From Paenibacillus lacisoli (GTDB lineage Bacteria; Bacillota; Bacilli; Paenibacillales; Paenibacillaceae), in the NCBI RefSeq assembly GCF_030580655.1, contig NZ_JAUQTB010000009.1, forward strand, positions 92,449-156,448: DNA of 64,000 nt, in the 5' to 3' direction. Both the position numbers and the translations under genes were made by a program. Within the stretch, counting starts at the first letter, position 1. Every line of letters starts with the position of its first letter. The notes under the pieces were generated by a model. That model ran no database searches. It saw nothing but the letters and a program-made list of their open reading frames with translations, and had not been told where the DNA came from. Of the stretch, positions 8,474-17,580 are shown in pieces.

Positions 8474-9319
8474 TTATCTTTTGTTCACTTTAGGTTCAAA
8501 CGCAGCCCGGAACACATCCCCCAGAAAATTAAAGGACAGCACGGTCAGCAGAATGAACAGCCCCGGGAAGATCGCCATATACGGCGCTTCACTGATAAAG
8601 CCCTGTGCGTCATTCAGCATGCTGCCCCATGAGGAATTCGGCTGTTTCACCCCAAGCCCCAGAAAGCTCAGCGACGATTCCATCAGAATCGCGGTTGCAA
8701 TATTGATGGTAGCGGCCACGATAATCGTCGGCATCACGTTGGGAATAATGTGCTTAATAATAATGCGTGCCGGATTCTGGCCGGATACTTTTGCATAGAG
8801 TACATACTCCCGTTCCTTGACGGACATGGCCTCGGCACGGACAATCCGCGCAATGTTCATCCAGCTGAGAACACCAATAATGACAATAATGGTTCCGATT
8901 CCCGGCTTCAGATAAGCATTCAGAATCAGCATCAGGAAAAAGGACGGAATGGACATCAGCACATCAACGATACGCATAAGGGTATTATCAACCCATCCGC
9001 CAAAATAACCGCTCGCCGTTCCGACAATCGTGCCGACGATAACAGCGATCGCCATGGACAGGAAGCCGACAGCCAGGGAGACTCGTCCCCCATACAGTGC
9101 CCGCGCCAGATAATCCCGTCCATAATCGTCTGTGCCGAACCAATGGTCCGCACTGGGCGGCTGAAGGCGCTCCATGACAACAATCTTGTTGGGATCGTGC
9201 GGAGACAGAAAGGCCAGCAGTGAGGCCAGCACGAAAATAAATAATATAATTAGAGCAAACAGTCCGGTTTTTTGATGCCGGAACTGCTCCCGCAGATTAC
9301 GCCACCGCATTGAATTCAT
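8474..9319 (-). CDS. ABC transporter permease (OppC/DppC type)
   Basis: A 281-residue inner-membrane permease. It opens with a cytoplasmic N-terminal stretch and one membrane segment, then the soluble APSADHWFGTDDYGRD-like motif (PPSADHWFGTDDYGRD) that marks DppC/OppC. The BPD domain follows, with the EAMSVKEREYVLYAKVSG coupling helix that contacts the ATPase. The ATG follows the OppB-type stop by only 8 bases with a GGGGTGAG site, so it is tightly coupled. Confidence 0.93.
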   Translation of the reverse strand: MNSMRWRNLREQFRHQKTGLFALIILFIFVLASLLAFLSPHDPNKIVVMERLQPPSADHWFGTDDYGRDYLARALYGGRVSLAVGFLSMAIAVIVGTIVGTASGYFGGWVDNTLMRIVDVLMSIPSFFLMLILNAYLKPGIGTIIVIIGVLSWMNIARIVRAEAMSVKEREYVLYAKVSGQNPARIIIKHIIPNVMPTIIVAATINIATAILMESSLSFLGLGVKQPNSSWGSMLNDAQGFISEAPYMAIFPGLFILLTVLSFNFLGDVFRAAFEPKVNKR

Positions 9320-9327
9320 TGTTTATC

Positions 9328-10278
9328 TCACCCCGTTGTCTTGATTCTTGGGTCTACCACCCCATATAGGATATCGGCCACCAGGTTGCCGATGACCAGC
9401 AGGATGGATGAAATCATGGTAATTCCCATAATGATCGGATAGTCCAGACCATGTACAGCCGTTATGCCCAACGAGCCCATGCCCGGCCAGGAGAAGACTG
9501 ACTCGGTGATGAAAGCCCCGGCAATAAGTTCAGGTAAGGACATGCCCAGAATCGTGATCACAGGCAGCAGCACATTCTTGAGCACATGACGCAGAAGAAC
9601 CGTAGCTTTGGTTGCACCATAGGCGTATTGAATCTGGACATAGTCCTCCTCCAGCTGACTGATCGTATTGGAGCGGATATATCGCATATAAACCGAGACA
9701 TTCATAAACGTTAACACCGTACATGGCAGAATTCCATGCTTGATAATGTCCCAGGCAGAGTCCATCCCTACCGTCCGCATACCCATGCTGGGCAGCCAGT
9801 GCAGCTCGACGGCGAACAGATAGATCAGCATCAGCGCAAACCAGAAGCTTGGAATAGAAATCCCTACATACGAGATCAAGCTCAGTACACGGTCCAGAAG
9901 CCCGTTCTGCTTGGACCCTGCCAGCATACTGAGCGGAATGGAGATTAACAGGGACAGCAGCAGTGCCACGCCCATTAGACCAAAGGTAGCTGGTATGCGT
10001 TCAATAATCATCTGTGCAGCAGGTCTATGACTGACAAGAGAATAACCTAGGTCACCTGTCAGCACATTCTTGAGCCATACGACATACTGGACATACATGG
10101 GCTGATCCAGACCCAGACTCTGGCGCATCCGCTCCACATCGGCTGCCCCCATATTCGGGGTGACGAAGGATAACACCGGGTCACCAGGTGCAAGCTTAAT
10201 CAGCGTAAACGAAACGATTGAAATCACAAACAGAAGAGGGATCGCCTGCGCGATCCTCCGGACGATATAGTTGTTCAA
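9328..10278 (-). CDS. ABC transporter permease (OppB/DppB type)
   Basis: A 316-residue permease with an N-terminal membrane helix, the family motif FTLIKLAPGDPV, then GLDQPMYVQYVVWLKNVLTGDLGYS, and a six-helix BPD domain with a coupling helix near LEEDYVQIQYAYG. The start codon is TTG at 10278, six bases after a strong GGAGGTG. It is separated from the binding-protein gene by a GC-rich hairpin, a common way to keep binding-protein message more abundant. Confidence 0.93.
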   Translation of the reverse strand: MNNYIVRRIAQAIPLLFVISIVSFTLIKLAPGDPVLSFVTPNMGAADVERMRQSLGLDQPMYVQYVVWLKNVLTGDLGYSLVSHRPAAQMIIERIPATFGLMGVALLLSLLISIPLSMLAGSKQNGLLDRVLSLISYVGISIPSFWFALMLIYLFAVELHWLPSMGMRTVGMDSAWDIIKHGILPCTVLTFMNVSVYMRYIRSNTISQLEEDYVQIQYAYGATKATVLLRHVLKNVLLPVITILGMSLPELIAGAFITESVFSWPGMGSLGITAVHGLDYPIIMGITMISSILLVIGNLVADILYGVVDPRIKTTG

Positions 10279-10295
10279 TTGGGCACCTCCGAATC

Positions 10296-10319
10296 AACGC
10301 CGGCCTCGCGGCCGGCGTT
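10296..10319 (-). terminator. intergenic hairpin after the binding-protein gene (attenuator or mRNA stabiliser)
   Basis: AACGCCGGC and GCCGGCGTT pair perfectly around a six-base loop. No T-run follows on the minus strand, so partial read-through or 3'-end protection is more likely than full termination. Confidence 0.55.
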
Positions 10320-10335
10320 AGTTGGTTTGCTGCTA

Positions 10336-11928
10336 TTATTTTTTGTACAGCTTTGACAGATCCTCCAGCATAACGACCGGTTTCGGATTGGCTTCTTTTA
10401 CACCGCCGTAGGTGTTGTCGATTGCCACAATCGCTTTGGTATAAGCAATTGGATATACCGTCATCTCGTTAGCTACCGTCTGCTGGATCTGTTTGTACAG
10501 ATCAGCACGCTTGGTCGTATCGATCTCAACGGCTGCCTGATCCCACAGTTTGTCAAAGTCGGCACTCTTATAATGAGAGTAGTTGTAGGCTGCATCACTC
10601 AGGAAGAGGGATTTATACGCATCCGGCTCATAACCCATGATGTAACCGCCGAAGGACAGATCAAAGTCCTTATTGTTCATATCCAATGTCTTATTACCAT
10701 AAGCCGTACCGTCCATTGGAAGCAGTTCGACTTCAATGCCGACATCCTTCAGCTTCTGCTGGATATAGAGAGCCTGGCTCGTCTGCGGCTTGTTCGTGTT
10801 CGTATAAGCCAGACGCAGTTTCAGGTTGCTGACACCTGCGTCAGCCAGCAGCTGTTTCGCTTTGTCTGCATTGTAATCATATTTCTCTACATCGTCCGTC
10901 TGATACAGCGTATCCGGCGTAAGAATGGAAGGTGCAGGTTCCGCAAAATCACCGGAAGAGTAGGAAGCTGTAATCAATTCATTCTTATCCAGCGCATAAG
11001 CGATAGCCTGACGAATTTCCTTCTTCTGCATTACAGGTACATTCAGGTTAAAGACCATGTACTGCAGACGGCCTTCCGGATAAATCTCCAGGTTAAACTT
11101 GCCGGTATCTTTCAGCTTGTTGTAGTCCTGGGTATCCACCATGCGCATCTGGATTTCGCCGTTCTGCAGGGCAAGATTCGCTGCGTTAGGATCCTTCGCT
11201 ACACGATAAGTCACCGAATCGAGATGAGCTTTACCTGCAAAATAATCGTCAAAACGTTCCAGGGTCACATATTCGCCCGGACGGTACTCTTTGAATTTGA
11301 ATGGACCGGAACCGACAGGCGCATTGTTCTTATCGCTTTTCTCAATGTCAGCCACACCATCGAAGATGTGCTTTGGAATCGGATAGAAGGCAACCATACC
11401 GCCCTCGAATGCTGCGGATACTTCCGGCAGCTGGAATTTCACAGTCAGATCGTCTACCTTGGTAACCTTCACCGGCTTGCCGTTGAACACAAACTGGCTG
11501 CGCATGGAGCTGTGCTGCTTCTCATCCAGAATGCTGTTCATGGTGAACACGATATCGTCAGCCGTCAGCGGCTGTCCATCATGCCATTTAAGCCCGTCTT
11601 TGAGCTTCAGGGTGTATGTAAGATGGTCATCGGAGAAGCTGTCACTCTCGGCGAGGACATAAGTTTTTTTGCCATCATTAATGTTAAACAGCGGAGCGTA
11701 CAGAGACTGGTCAATCGTCAGCGTCACACGGTCTCCTGCATAGATTGGGTTCATCACCTGCGGATCATCCTGAACGGCAATCACGATGCTGCCGCCATCT
11801 TTCGGCGTACCGTCGTCACTTGCCGTGGAGCTGGACGAGCTGGCGCTGTCACTACTGCTGCCGCACGCACTCACGATGGCGATCATCGCAACGAGCATTA
11901 GAGACAGCCAAATTTTTCCTGCTTTCAT
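10336..11928 (-). CDS. ABC transporter substrate-binding lipoprotein (SBP_bac_5, peptide/nickel family)
   Basis: A 530-residue lipoprotein: MKAGKIWLSLMLVAMIAIVSAC forms a type II signal with the lipidated cysteine at 22, then a Ser-rich linker and a full SBP_bac_5 domain (LKLKDGLKWHDGQPLTADDIVFT; GSGPFKFKEY). It would capture peptides or a metal complex outside the membrane and hand it to the two permeases. The frame is open upstream to 12006, but GAGGGGGAAAC precedes the ATG at 11928. It is first in the operon and has its own promoter. Peptide versus nickel chelate cannot be settled by eye. Confidence 0.92.
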   Translation of the reverse strand: MKAGKIWLSLMLVAMIAIVSACGSSSDSASSSSSTASDDGTPKDGGSIVIAVQDDPQVMNPIYAGDRVTLTIDQSLYAPLFNINDGKKTYVLAESDSFSDDHLTYTLKLKDGLKWHDGQPLTADDIVFTMNSILDEKQHSSMRSQFVFNGKPVKVTKVDDLTVKFQLPEVSAAFEGGMVAFYPIPKHIFDGVADIEKSDKNNAPVGSGPFKFKEYRPGEYVTLERFDDYFAGKAHLDSVTYRVAKDPNAANLALQNGEIQMRMVDTQDYNKLKDTGKFNLEIYPEGRLQYMVFNLNVPVMQKKEIRQAIAYALDKNELITASYSSGDFAEPAPSILTPDTLYQTDDVEKYDYNADKAKQLLADAGVSNLKLRLAYTNTNKPQTSQALYIQQKLKDVGIEVELLPMDGTAYGNKTLDMNNKDFDLSFGGYIMGYEPDAYKSLFLSDAAYNYSHYKSADFDKLWDQAAVEIDTTKRADLYKQIQQTVANEMTVYPIAYTKAIVAIDNTYGGVKEANPKPVVMLEDLSKLYKK

Positions 11929-11978
11929 TGTTGTTTCCCCCTCATGTTGTATCAAATCTATTAGAGATTCTGTTAAGT

Positions 11979-12006
11979 AGTATAGCAAGTCACCGACAAA
12001 AATCAA
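11979..12006 (-). promoter_or_regulatory. promoter of the ABC importer operon
   Basis: On the minus strand TTGATT (12001-12006), 16 bases, then TATACT (11979-11984), about 50 bases before the lipoprotein ATG. Confidence 0.6.
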
Positions 12007-12039
12007 CCATTTTTCCGACTTATTTTATAGGAATTATAA

Positions 12040-12053
12040 TTAAAGCGTTTTCA
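12040..12053. promoter_or_regulatory. candidate cre box upstream of the importer promoter
   Basis: TTAAAGCGTTTTCA matches the CcpA consensus TGWAANCGNTNWCA at all fixed positions but one. Its centre lies about 75 bases before the expected start, a position more typical of activation than of repression. Confidence 0.4.
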
Positions 12054-12126
12054 TCTTGTTTTTTCTGTGAATTCTCGTTTCCGAACTAGATCTCCTGCCC
12101 CCTACAGGATTGCATCAAATGATAGA

Positions 12127-12153
12127 CAAAAAGACCCGCATGTCTGCGAGTCT
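12127..12153 (-). terminator. terminator of the PhzF-family gene
   Basis: AGACTCGCA and TGCGGGTCT pair on the minus strand around a short loop and run into TTTTT, just after the PhzF-family stop. Confidence 0.8.
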
Positions 12154-12160
12154 CCGGCTG

Positions 12161-13042
12161 CTATTCTACCAACCATTCTCCTCTTGCAACAGGAAATACT
12201 TGTCCTCCTACACGGATATCCATTCCTGCTCCATCACCGCTGGCTCTAACCAGGATCAGAGATTTCCGTTGCATCTCATACCCCTGCTCAACCCGGTAAG
12301 CCAGACGCTGTCTGTTCAGAAAATGATGCTTCAGCAGGTATCCCGCCAGATTACCGTTCGCGCTGCCTGTTGCTGCATCTTCAGGATAGCCGGAATCATC
12401 ACAAAAAACCCGCACATTCAGGTCATTTGCCTTGTTATATGTTTCCGTAGAGAACACCAGAATATTGGCCCCAAATTGCTCCTTTAAGAACCAGCTGTAC
12501 TTTTCCGGGTGGATCCGGCATTTCCTAACGGCTGCGAGTGAAGTTAACGGTACAATGAGCGAAGGCAGCCCGGTGGACACCTCCTGAATCGGATACCCAT
12601 CGGCCATATCTTCCGGCTGGAGATTCAATATTCCGCATATTGTTTCCCTATCGACGGTACGGCCGAACTGTGGAGGCTTCTGCTGCATCCAGATCTCTCC
12701 TCCGGCTTCGAAGGTAACCGGAATCTGTCCGACCTTGAGATTAAGAAGAAGCTGGTCCGTCTGCTCATGACCGTATTCACGACGAAGGATATAAGCGGTT
12801 CCGAGCGTTGGATGACCAGCGAAAGGCACCTCCGTATCCGGCGTGAAGATCCGTACATCATACCCTCCATGGACTGATTCTCCGGATATGATGAAGGTGG
12901 TCTCGGCAAAATTCGTTTCCTTGGCGATCCGCTGCATGTCTTCTGGCGTGAGGCCGGCAGCATGACGGAAGACTGCCAGCTGGTTCCCCTGGTATCTCTC
13001 TTCCGCAAATACATCAACAATATCAAACGGTATCATTTTCAT
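12161..13042 (-). CDS. PhzF-family isomerase/epimerase-like protein
   Basis: A 293-residue protein of the PhzF family (diaminopimelate-epimerase fold, two similar lobes). Seen are GNQLAVF near residue 20, the family's catalytic glutamate in NFAETTFI (Glu47), GHPTLGTA near 92, and the C-lobe motif EDAATGSANG. PhzF itself isomerises trans-2,3-dihydro-3-hydroxyanthranilate, but no other phenazine gene is present, so this is better called a PhzF-like enzyme of unknown substrate. It stands alone between two terminators. Confidence 0.88.
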   Translation of the reverse strand: MKMIPFDIVDVFAEERYQGNQLAVFRHAAGLTPEDMQRIAKETNFAETTFIISGESVHGGYDVRIFTPDTEVPFAGHPTLGTAYILRREYGHEQTDQLLLNLKVGQIPVTFEAGGEIWMQQKPPQFGRTVDRETICGILNLQPEDMADGYPIQEVSTGLPSLIVPLTSLAAVRKCRIHPEKYSWFLKEQFGANILVFSTETYNKANDLNVRVFCDDSGYPEDAATGSANGNLAGYLLKHHFLNRQRLAYRVEQGYEMQRKSLILVRASGDGAGMDIRVGGQVFPVARGEWLVE

Positions 13043-13175
13043 AATCTCACTCCTTCAGGCAATGCAATAGGTAAATAATCTCATCATATATGAAAATGAG
13101 TTACTCCATATTGTAGAACATCGAAAAGCTTATATAAACTGCTGCTCCCCAGATAATCAGGGCGGGTCAGATAGC

Positions 13176-13209
13176 CAAACAGGCGGCCGATCTCTCGGCC
13201 GCCTGTTTG
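13176..13209 (-). terminator. terminator of the MFS transporter gene
   Basis: CAAACAGGCGGCCGA and its exact complement TCGGCCGCCTGTTTG form a 15-bp stem with a four-base loop, 30 bases after the MFS stop. Confidence 0.8.
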
Positions 13210-13239
13210 TGGTACGATTCAATTTGATCCCTATGAGCT

Positions 13240-14526
13240 TCAGCTGGCCAGCAAAATACGCCTTCCAAGGGTACCGGTCAGAATCAGCATAATGAAACCG
13301 ATAGAGACCGGAAAACCGTAGAGCTCAAACCAGTCCAGTGATGAGGGCCAGGCCTTCATCCAGCCATAGATCCTGCCACCGGCTAAAGGCCCGACAAACG
13401 AGGTTAATCCCGTTAAAGCTGAATACATGGCGATGAACATCGGACGTTCACTTTTTGGCGTATCTCCGATGGTAAAGTTAAAAGCAAGCTGGTTAAATCC
13501 GCCGACACCGATCCCAAGCAGCACATGCGACAGAACCAGCACCAGCAGGATCGGCAGGATTGCAAGCAGTCCCCAGGAAAGACAGGAAGCCGCAATAATC
13601 GGAAGCGTCCAGAAAAGCAGCTTCTTATTGCTGTACCGCGCATTCAGATTGCCCCAGATATAGAAGCTCGCCATCATTGCAAGTGTCTGCATGACGGTAA
13701 TAATGGATATTGTTTTGTAATTGACATGCATCAGGTCCAGCATGGCATAGCTGAACAAGGGTACAACAAGCGTCTGTACCAAGAGCCAGCTGGCCAGAAA
13801 TGCAGTCGCTTTCATGAATCCGGCGTCCTGCAGCGGTCTGCGAAGCATCGGCCAGAAGGACGTTTCCTGTGACCGTTCGAACGGAAGGTCCGGATAATAA
13901 AAATAAATGATAATGTTGGCTACCGAGCAGATCCAGATCGGAATAAAGAGCAGCAGGAAGCCGGTGCCGCCGGGAAAACGGTCTAACAGGATGCCACCCG
14001 TGAAGAGGCACAGGCTGCCGAGTGCATTCAGAATGGTATTGCGGATCCCGAAATGTCGGCCCCGTACCCGCGCAGGCACGATATCACTGATTAACGATGT
14101 CCAGAGCATGCTCGCGACAGCGTTGGCCGCAAACGCCACTGTATAGGTCGCAATATATACGCTAACCCACAGATCCTTCGGAAATATAAAAGGAATTAAT
14201 CCGGTACCGGCCCACAGCAGTCGATGAATGGTCAGAAACCAGATCAATGTCCACTTGCGGCTGCGAATGCGCTGTATACCATAAGCAATTCCAAGCTGAG
14301 CGATATTAACAAAGGTGGTTATTGCCAGTACAAAACCGATCTGACTGGAGCTGGCGCCAAGATAAAGCAGAAATCCGGTAAGAAACGGACCTCCAAGGAG
14401 GGTCTGAAATATCGTTGAAGGTACCCCTTCCCATGTGGCAATACGTATCTGCCTGCGTTGAACTGATAGCCTCCTGCGCGGTCTTGGCTTGACCGCCGGT
14501 CGGACTTGCTTGACCGTGTTAGGTAT
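13240..14526 (-). CDS. MFS transporter, apparently starting at an ATA codon
   Basis: A 428-residue 12-helix major facilitator. The frame between 14247 and the stop at 14563 has no ATG, GTG or TTG, yet it clearly encodes the first helices (WEGVPSTIFQTLLGGPFLTG; QIGFVLAITTFVNIAQLGIA). The only good ribosome binding site is AAAGGAGTG (14534-14542), and nine bases after its GGAG comes ATA at 14524-14526, followed by PNTVKQVRPAVKPRP. I take ATA as the start. The alternative is a TTG at 14247, which loses about two helices and has no ribosome binding site. The region reads VPARVRGRHFGIR between helices as expected of the family. Substrate is unknown. Confidence 0.75.
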   Translation of the reverse strand: MPNTVKQVRPAVKPRPRRRLSVQRRQIRIATWEGVPSTIFQTLLGGPFLTGFLLYLGASSSQIGFVLAITTFVNIAQLGIAYGIQRIRSRKWTLIWFLTIHRLLWAGTGLIPFIFPKDLWVSVYIATYTVAFAANAVASMLWTSLISDIVPARVRGRHFGIRNTILNALGSLCLFTGGILLDRFPGGTGFLLLFIPIWICSVANIIIYFYYPDLPFERSQETSFWPMLRRPLQDAGFMKATAFLASWLLVQTLVVPLFSYAMLDLMHVNYKTISIITVMQTLAMMASFYIWGNLNARYSNKKLLFWTLPIIAASCLSWGLLAILPILLVLVLSHVLLGIGVGGFNQLAFNFTIGDTPKSERPMFIAMYSALTGLTSFVGPLAGGRIYGWMKAWPSSLDWFELYGFPVSIGFIMLILTGTLGRRILLAS

Positions 14527-14582
14527 GGGGATACACTCCTTTGACTGACCTGGGGTCCGTCTTCATCTGACTTTCTTTCCCC

Positions 14583-14610
14583 ATTCTACTCGGAAGCGCT
14601 AACATGTCAA
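14583..14610 (-). promoter_or_regulatory. promoter of the MFS gene with cre-like box in the spacer
   Basis: On the minus strand TTGACA (14605-14610), 16 bases, TAGAAT (14583-14588). The spacer (14591-14604, TGTTAGCGCTTCCG) matches the cre consensus at 12 of 14 positions, a place where CcpA would repress. Confidence 0.6.
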
Positions 14611-14799
14611 TAAGGTTTTGCACTGCAGCTTGCGGCTGCTTTCCGTTCATGCAGATGACCGGCATTCGTTCGGAATTCAATGTCCTGCACGCCTGTTCTC
14701 TGTTATCCCCCAGCGGCCTCCGTTACGGCCAGTGGCGTCATATATTCTTTGTTTATGTCTTTACTTACTCTAGGCATTTATTCAGGAATCTATGAGGTC

Positions 14800-15426
14800 C
14801 TAATCTTGCTGTGCTTCCAGCTCTTCGAGCGACCGGTCCAGCCAGGTTTCATACCAGTCCAGGAAGGTAAGCCGGTTCTCATTCTCAAAATAATGATCCG
14901 GAAAAATGCCGTTACCGTTGACCCGGTCGTCAACCCAGATTTCTCCACAGGAAGGCCCGCAGAGGACCAGATTCATGGACACCCCGCAGCCAAAATTGCT
15001 GATGCGCAGCAGCCCGGCTGAATGCTCCGTACTGAAATACTGTTCCTCCATTCTCTGAAGCTGCTCCTCACTGTGCGTATCTTCGTTCCAATCCGTATCC
15101 ATGTTCCACTCGTCCGTATAGGGAAATGGTGCAGATATATCATTTAGTTCATTTTTGTGATCCAAATCGCTGTATACACCCTCTTCCGGCTCAGCCAGAC
15201 CGTAGTAGGGACCCGCGCCGCCGGCGCCCGCCTGCATGATAAAAGCTTTATAATTCTCGGGCAGCGTCACACTCCAGGCCTTCTCGAAGCCCCTGACCTG
15301 ATCCTCATTCCAGGGCGGGGCCAGTCTGTATCGATGCTGATCTGCTCCGAACAGATCAAGCGCAGGATCCAATGCTGCCAGCTGCTTCAGCTTCCGCAGG
15401 ATTCGATCTATTTGCTTCTGATACAC
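14800..15426 (-). CDS. SMI1/KNR4 (SUKH) family protein
   Basis: A 208-residue soluble protein. The SUKH pattern shows as PWNEDQVRGFEKAWSVTLPENYKAFIMQAGAGGAGPYYGL (residues about 38-78), with a later LLRISNFGCGVSMNLVLCG and GEIWVDDRV, then FLDWYETWLDRSLEEL at the end. SUKH proteins often act as immunity proteins against contact-dependent toxins, but no toxin gene is adjacent. An AAAAGGAGG site precedes the ATG. Confidence 0.85.
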   Translation of the reverse strand: MYQKQIDRILRKLKQLAALDPALDLFGADQHRYRLAPPWNEDQVRGFEKAWSVTLPENYKAFIMQAGAGGAGPYYGLAEPEEGVYSDLDHKNELNDISAPFPYTDEWNMDTDWNEDTHSEEQLQRMEEQYFSTEHSAGLLRISNFGCGVSMNLVLCGPSCGEIWVDDRVNGNGIFPDHYFENENRLTFLDWYETWLDRSLEELEAQQD

Positions 15427-15484
15427 TCCATCAGCCTCCTTTTCATCTAACTCAGGTGAAATACTTCCCGTTATCGCATTGCTA

Positions 15485-16549
15485 CTAAAAGATGCTCATG
15501 AGATACCGGACCGGATCAGCCATAAAATCGGCATACTTGGCAAGCGGCGCATACTCCAAATGCTCCTCATCGTACCAGCCCACCATGTTCGAACCAGGAT
15601 GCCATACAATCAGGATATCGGAATAGTTATCCACCTCTGCCGAGAGTCTCAGCAGCTTTTTGCGCCCCGCCTTCATCTCGATCGTATCCGTCAGACTGAA
15701 AAATTCGATATACCTGATATCATACTCATTGTCGGGAAGCTCCAGACGCCGCTCTTCACCAGACAGAAAATCCACCATTGCCCTAGGCAGCTTGTAGCTT
15801 CGCAGCGCATACAGCTTATTGCTGCGGTCATGGTATTCAGCAGGCTCCAGTCCCTTCAGGTAATCCGTCATTTCGGTGTTCTTGTTCACAACTGCAATCG
15901 TATAGGCACGATCCCCGTCCTTCTCCGTCGCTGTCACATCGGCTCCGCGTTCTACTAGATAACGCACCATGGCCATATCGTTATTCCGGGCAGCCACCGT
16001 CAGCGGGGTGGCCCCATAAGGATAGACCATATCCGGCTCGCTGAAGTTTATGTCCACCCCCTGGGTCAGAAAGAAGTCAACGACCGATAACTGATGATCC
16101 GAAACTGCTGTCCGAAGTGTTTTCCCTCCATACTTGCGTATATCCAGACCCAGCTCCTGTATTAACGGAATATGCCCCGTTTTGCCGTAGTAGGCCTCCT
16201 GATAGGCAGAAGAGCCGACGCGGTTGATCAGGTCGATGCGTGCTCCCTTCTCATAGATATACCGCACTGTCGCTTCGCTGCCATAGCGGACGGCTTTAAG
16301 AAATGCAGGGCTCTCCGGATGATTCAGTTCCGCTCCATGCTCAACCAGCATTTGAATGATCTCCTGCCGATCCAGAATTAGAGCGATATCGAGCGGAGAC
16401 AGCTGTATATGCTTGCTCAAAATAAGCGGCTCTTGAATGTTCCATCCCTTTTCCAATGCCTGTTCCAAAGCCTGCTTGTTCCCTTCATAAATATGTAATG
16501 CCGGATCCGGCAGGGTTGCAAAGCTTCCTTTATCCTTCAGCTTGTACAT
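15485..16549 (-). CDS. ankyrin-repeat protein with a C-terminal SUKH-like domain
   Basis: A 354-residue cytoplasmic protein. Residues about 20-230 hold ankyrin repeats (LSPLDIALILDRQEIIQMLVEHGAELN; GATPLTVAARNNDMAMVRYLVERGADV). The C-terminal 110 residues (SGEERRLELPDNEYDIRYIE ... YLMSIF) look like a compact alpha/beta domain resembling SUKH, which I infer only weakly. The frame is open to 16606, but GGAGG sits correctly before the ATG at 16549. It probably binds another protein; its place among SUKH genes suggests immunity or regulation. Confidence 0.8.
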   Translation of the reverse strand: MYKLKDKGSFATLPDPALHIYEGNKQALEQALEKGWNIQEPLILSKHIQLSPLDIALILDRQEIIQMLVEHGAELNHPESPAFLKAVRYGSEATVRYIYEKGARIDLINRVGSSAYQEAYYGKTGHIPLIQELGLDIRKYGGKTLRTAVSDHQLSVVDFFLTQGVDINFSEPDMVYPYGATPLTVAARNNDMAMVRYLVERGADVTATEKDGDRAYTIAVVNKNTEMTDYLKGLEPAEYHDRSNKLYALRSYKLPRAMVDFLSGEERRLELPDNEYDIRYIEFFSLTDTIEMKAGRKKLLRLSAEVDNYSDILIVWHPGSNMVGWYDEEHLEYAPLAKYADFMADPVRYLMSIF

Positions 16550-16616
16550 GCTCGTCCTCCTTACTTTTATTACTTGGGTCATCCTCGCCACCTGGTAATC
16601 CTGCATCTATAACGGC

Positions 16617-17399
16617 TCATCCTGTCTGAAATATCACTGAATTCACGGCGCTCTGCACACACCCTAGCAGAGCTTCATACAGCTGTGAAGTCAGCTCTTC
16701 GTACTCCTTCTCCTTCTGATGCTGGTAAGCGGAGTATGGCGGCGAATCGTTCCATGATCCCATCCCACCAAATACCCAGCTTTTGTAGGCAGCATTCAGC
16801 ATCCGGCTTGCCTGTTCCGAGTAGATGGCCGGCAGATCAAAGGACATTTTGGGAACAGGGAGAATACCCTTGAGGATATTCAAGCCGGGTTCAAAAAATT
16901 TCTCCCGCCAAAAGCTCTCTTCAATCGCATCGGCCAGCTCTCCAATTCCCTGAAGAACCTGATGCAGTCGGCTGGAGCAAACCTCTAGCGGGATAAACTG
17001 CCGTGAATCCATGCTGCCCGTCTGCAGCTCCTTCTCGGTATAGGTTACATTCCAGAGCTGCCGGGAACCCCGCTGATCGAACTGCCAGGACGGTGTCCAT
17101 ACCCGGTTAACCCCGGTTCCGAGCACAACAACTCCGATAGGTCTCCCACCGCCGGCAAATCCGCTGGTCTGCCAATAAGAGTGCGGTTCGCTGCTGCTGA
17201 CCAGCATGATCCGTTCTCCTCCCTGCTGTCTGATCTCCTGCAGCCACTCCCGCCATCCACAGCTGCGGTGGTTGTTCTTAAACTGTATTTTCAGGCTTTC
17301 ATGCTGCTCCAGCTCCGGATGTGCTGAATCGGACCCGGCAATCAGGAAGCCGTTGCCCAGAGCTGTAATTAGCAGCAATTGATGCAGTTCCCCATTCAT
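16617..17399 (-). CDS. hypothetical protein in the immunity-like cluster
   Basis: A 260-residue soluble protein starting MNGELHQLLLITALGNGFLI, with GGGRPIGVVVLGTGVNRVW near residue 85 and long helices at the C-terminus. A GGAGGAG site precedes the ATG. It ends 68 bases before the start of the ankyrin-repeat gene and is likely cotranscribed with it. I do not recognise the family and see no catalytic motif. Confidence 0.7.
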   Translation of the reverse strand: MNGELHQLLLITALGNGFLIAGSDSAHPELEQHESLKIQFKNNHRSCGWREWLQEIRQQGGERIMLVSSSEPHSYWQTSGFAGGGRPIGVVVLGTGVNRVWTPSWQFDQRGSRQLWNVTYTEKELQTGSMDSRQFIPLEVCSSRLHQVLQGIGELADAIEESFWREKFFEPGLNILKGILPVPKMSFDLPAIYSEQASRMLNAAYKSWVFGGMGSWNDSPPYSAYQHQKEKEYEELTSQLYEALLGCVQSAVNSVIFQTG

Positions 17400-17537
17400 G
17401 CTCCTGCTCCTCCTTCAAGCTGTCTTTCGTAACGACAATGCTTCTTGAGTTATATTTTACCATATACGATTCTGGACCGACCGGCTTTGTCTGATCTGCT
17501 CAGGCCAGGTATCTGCAACTATCCATGTCACAAAAAT

Positions 17538-17577
17538 GAAAAGGACGCTTTCATCCGGGAGGATAGCGTCCTTTTTT
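17538..17577 (-). terminator. terminator of the rsbQ-cyclase operon
   Basis: AAAAGGACGCT and AGCGTCCTTTT pair around a loop of about 16 bases just past the cyclase stop. T-runs follow on both strands. Confidence 0.75.
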
Positions 17578-17580
17578 ACA

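Noticed and set aside
10573..11901. 442-codon open frame on the plus strand
   Set aside because: It is exactly opposite the substrate-binding lipoprotein gene, has no ribosome binding site and reads as an unlikely Ile/Arg/His-rich protein. It is a shadow of a high-quality gene.
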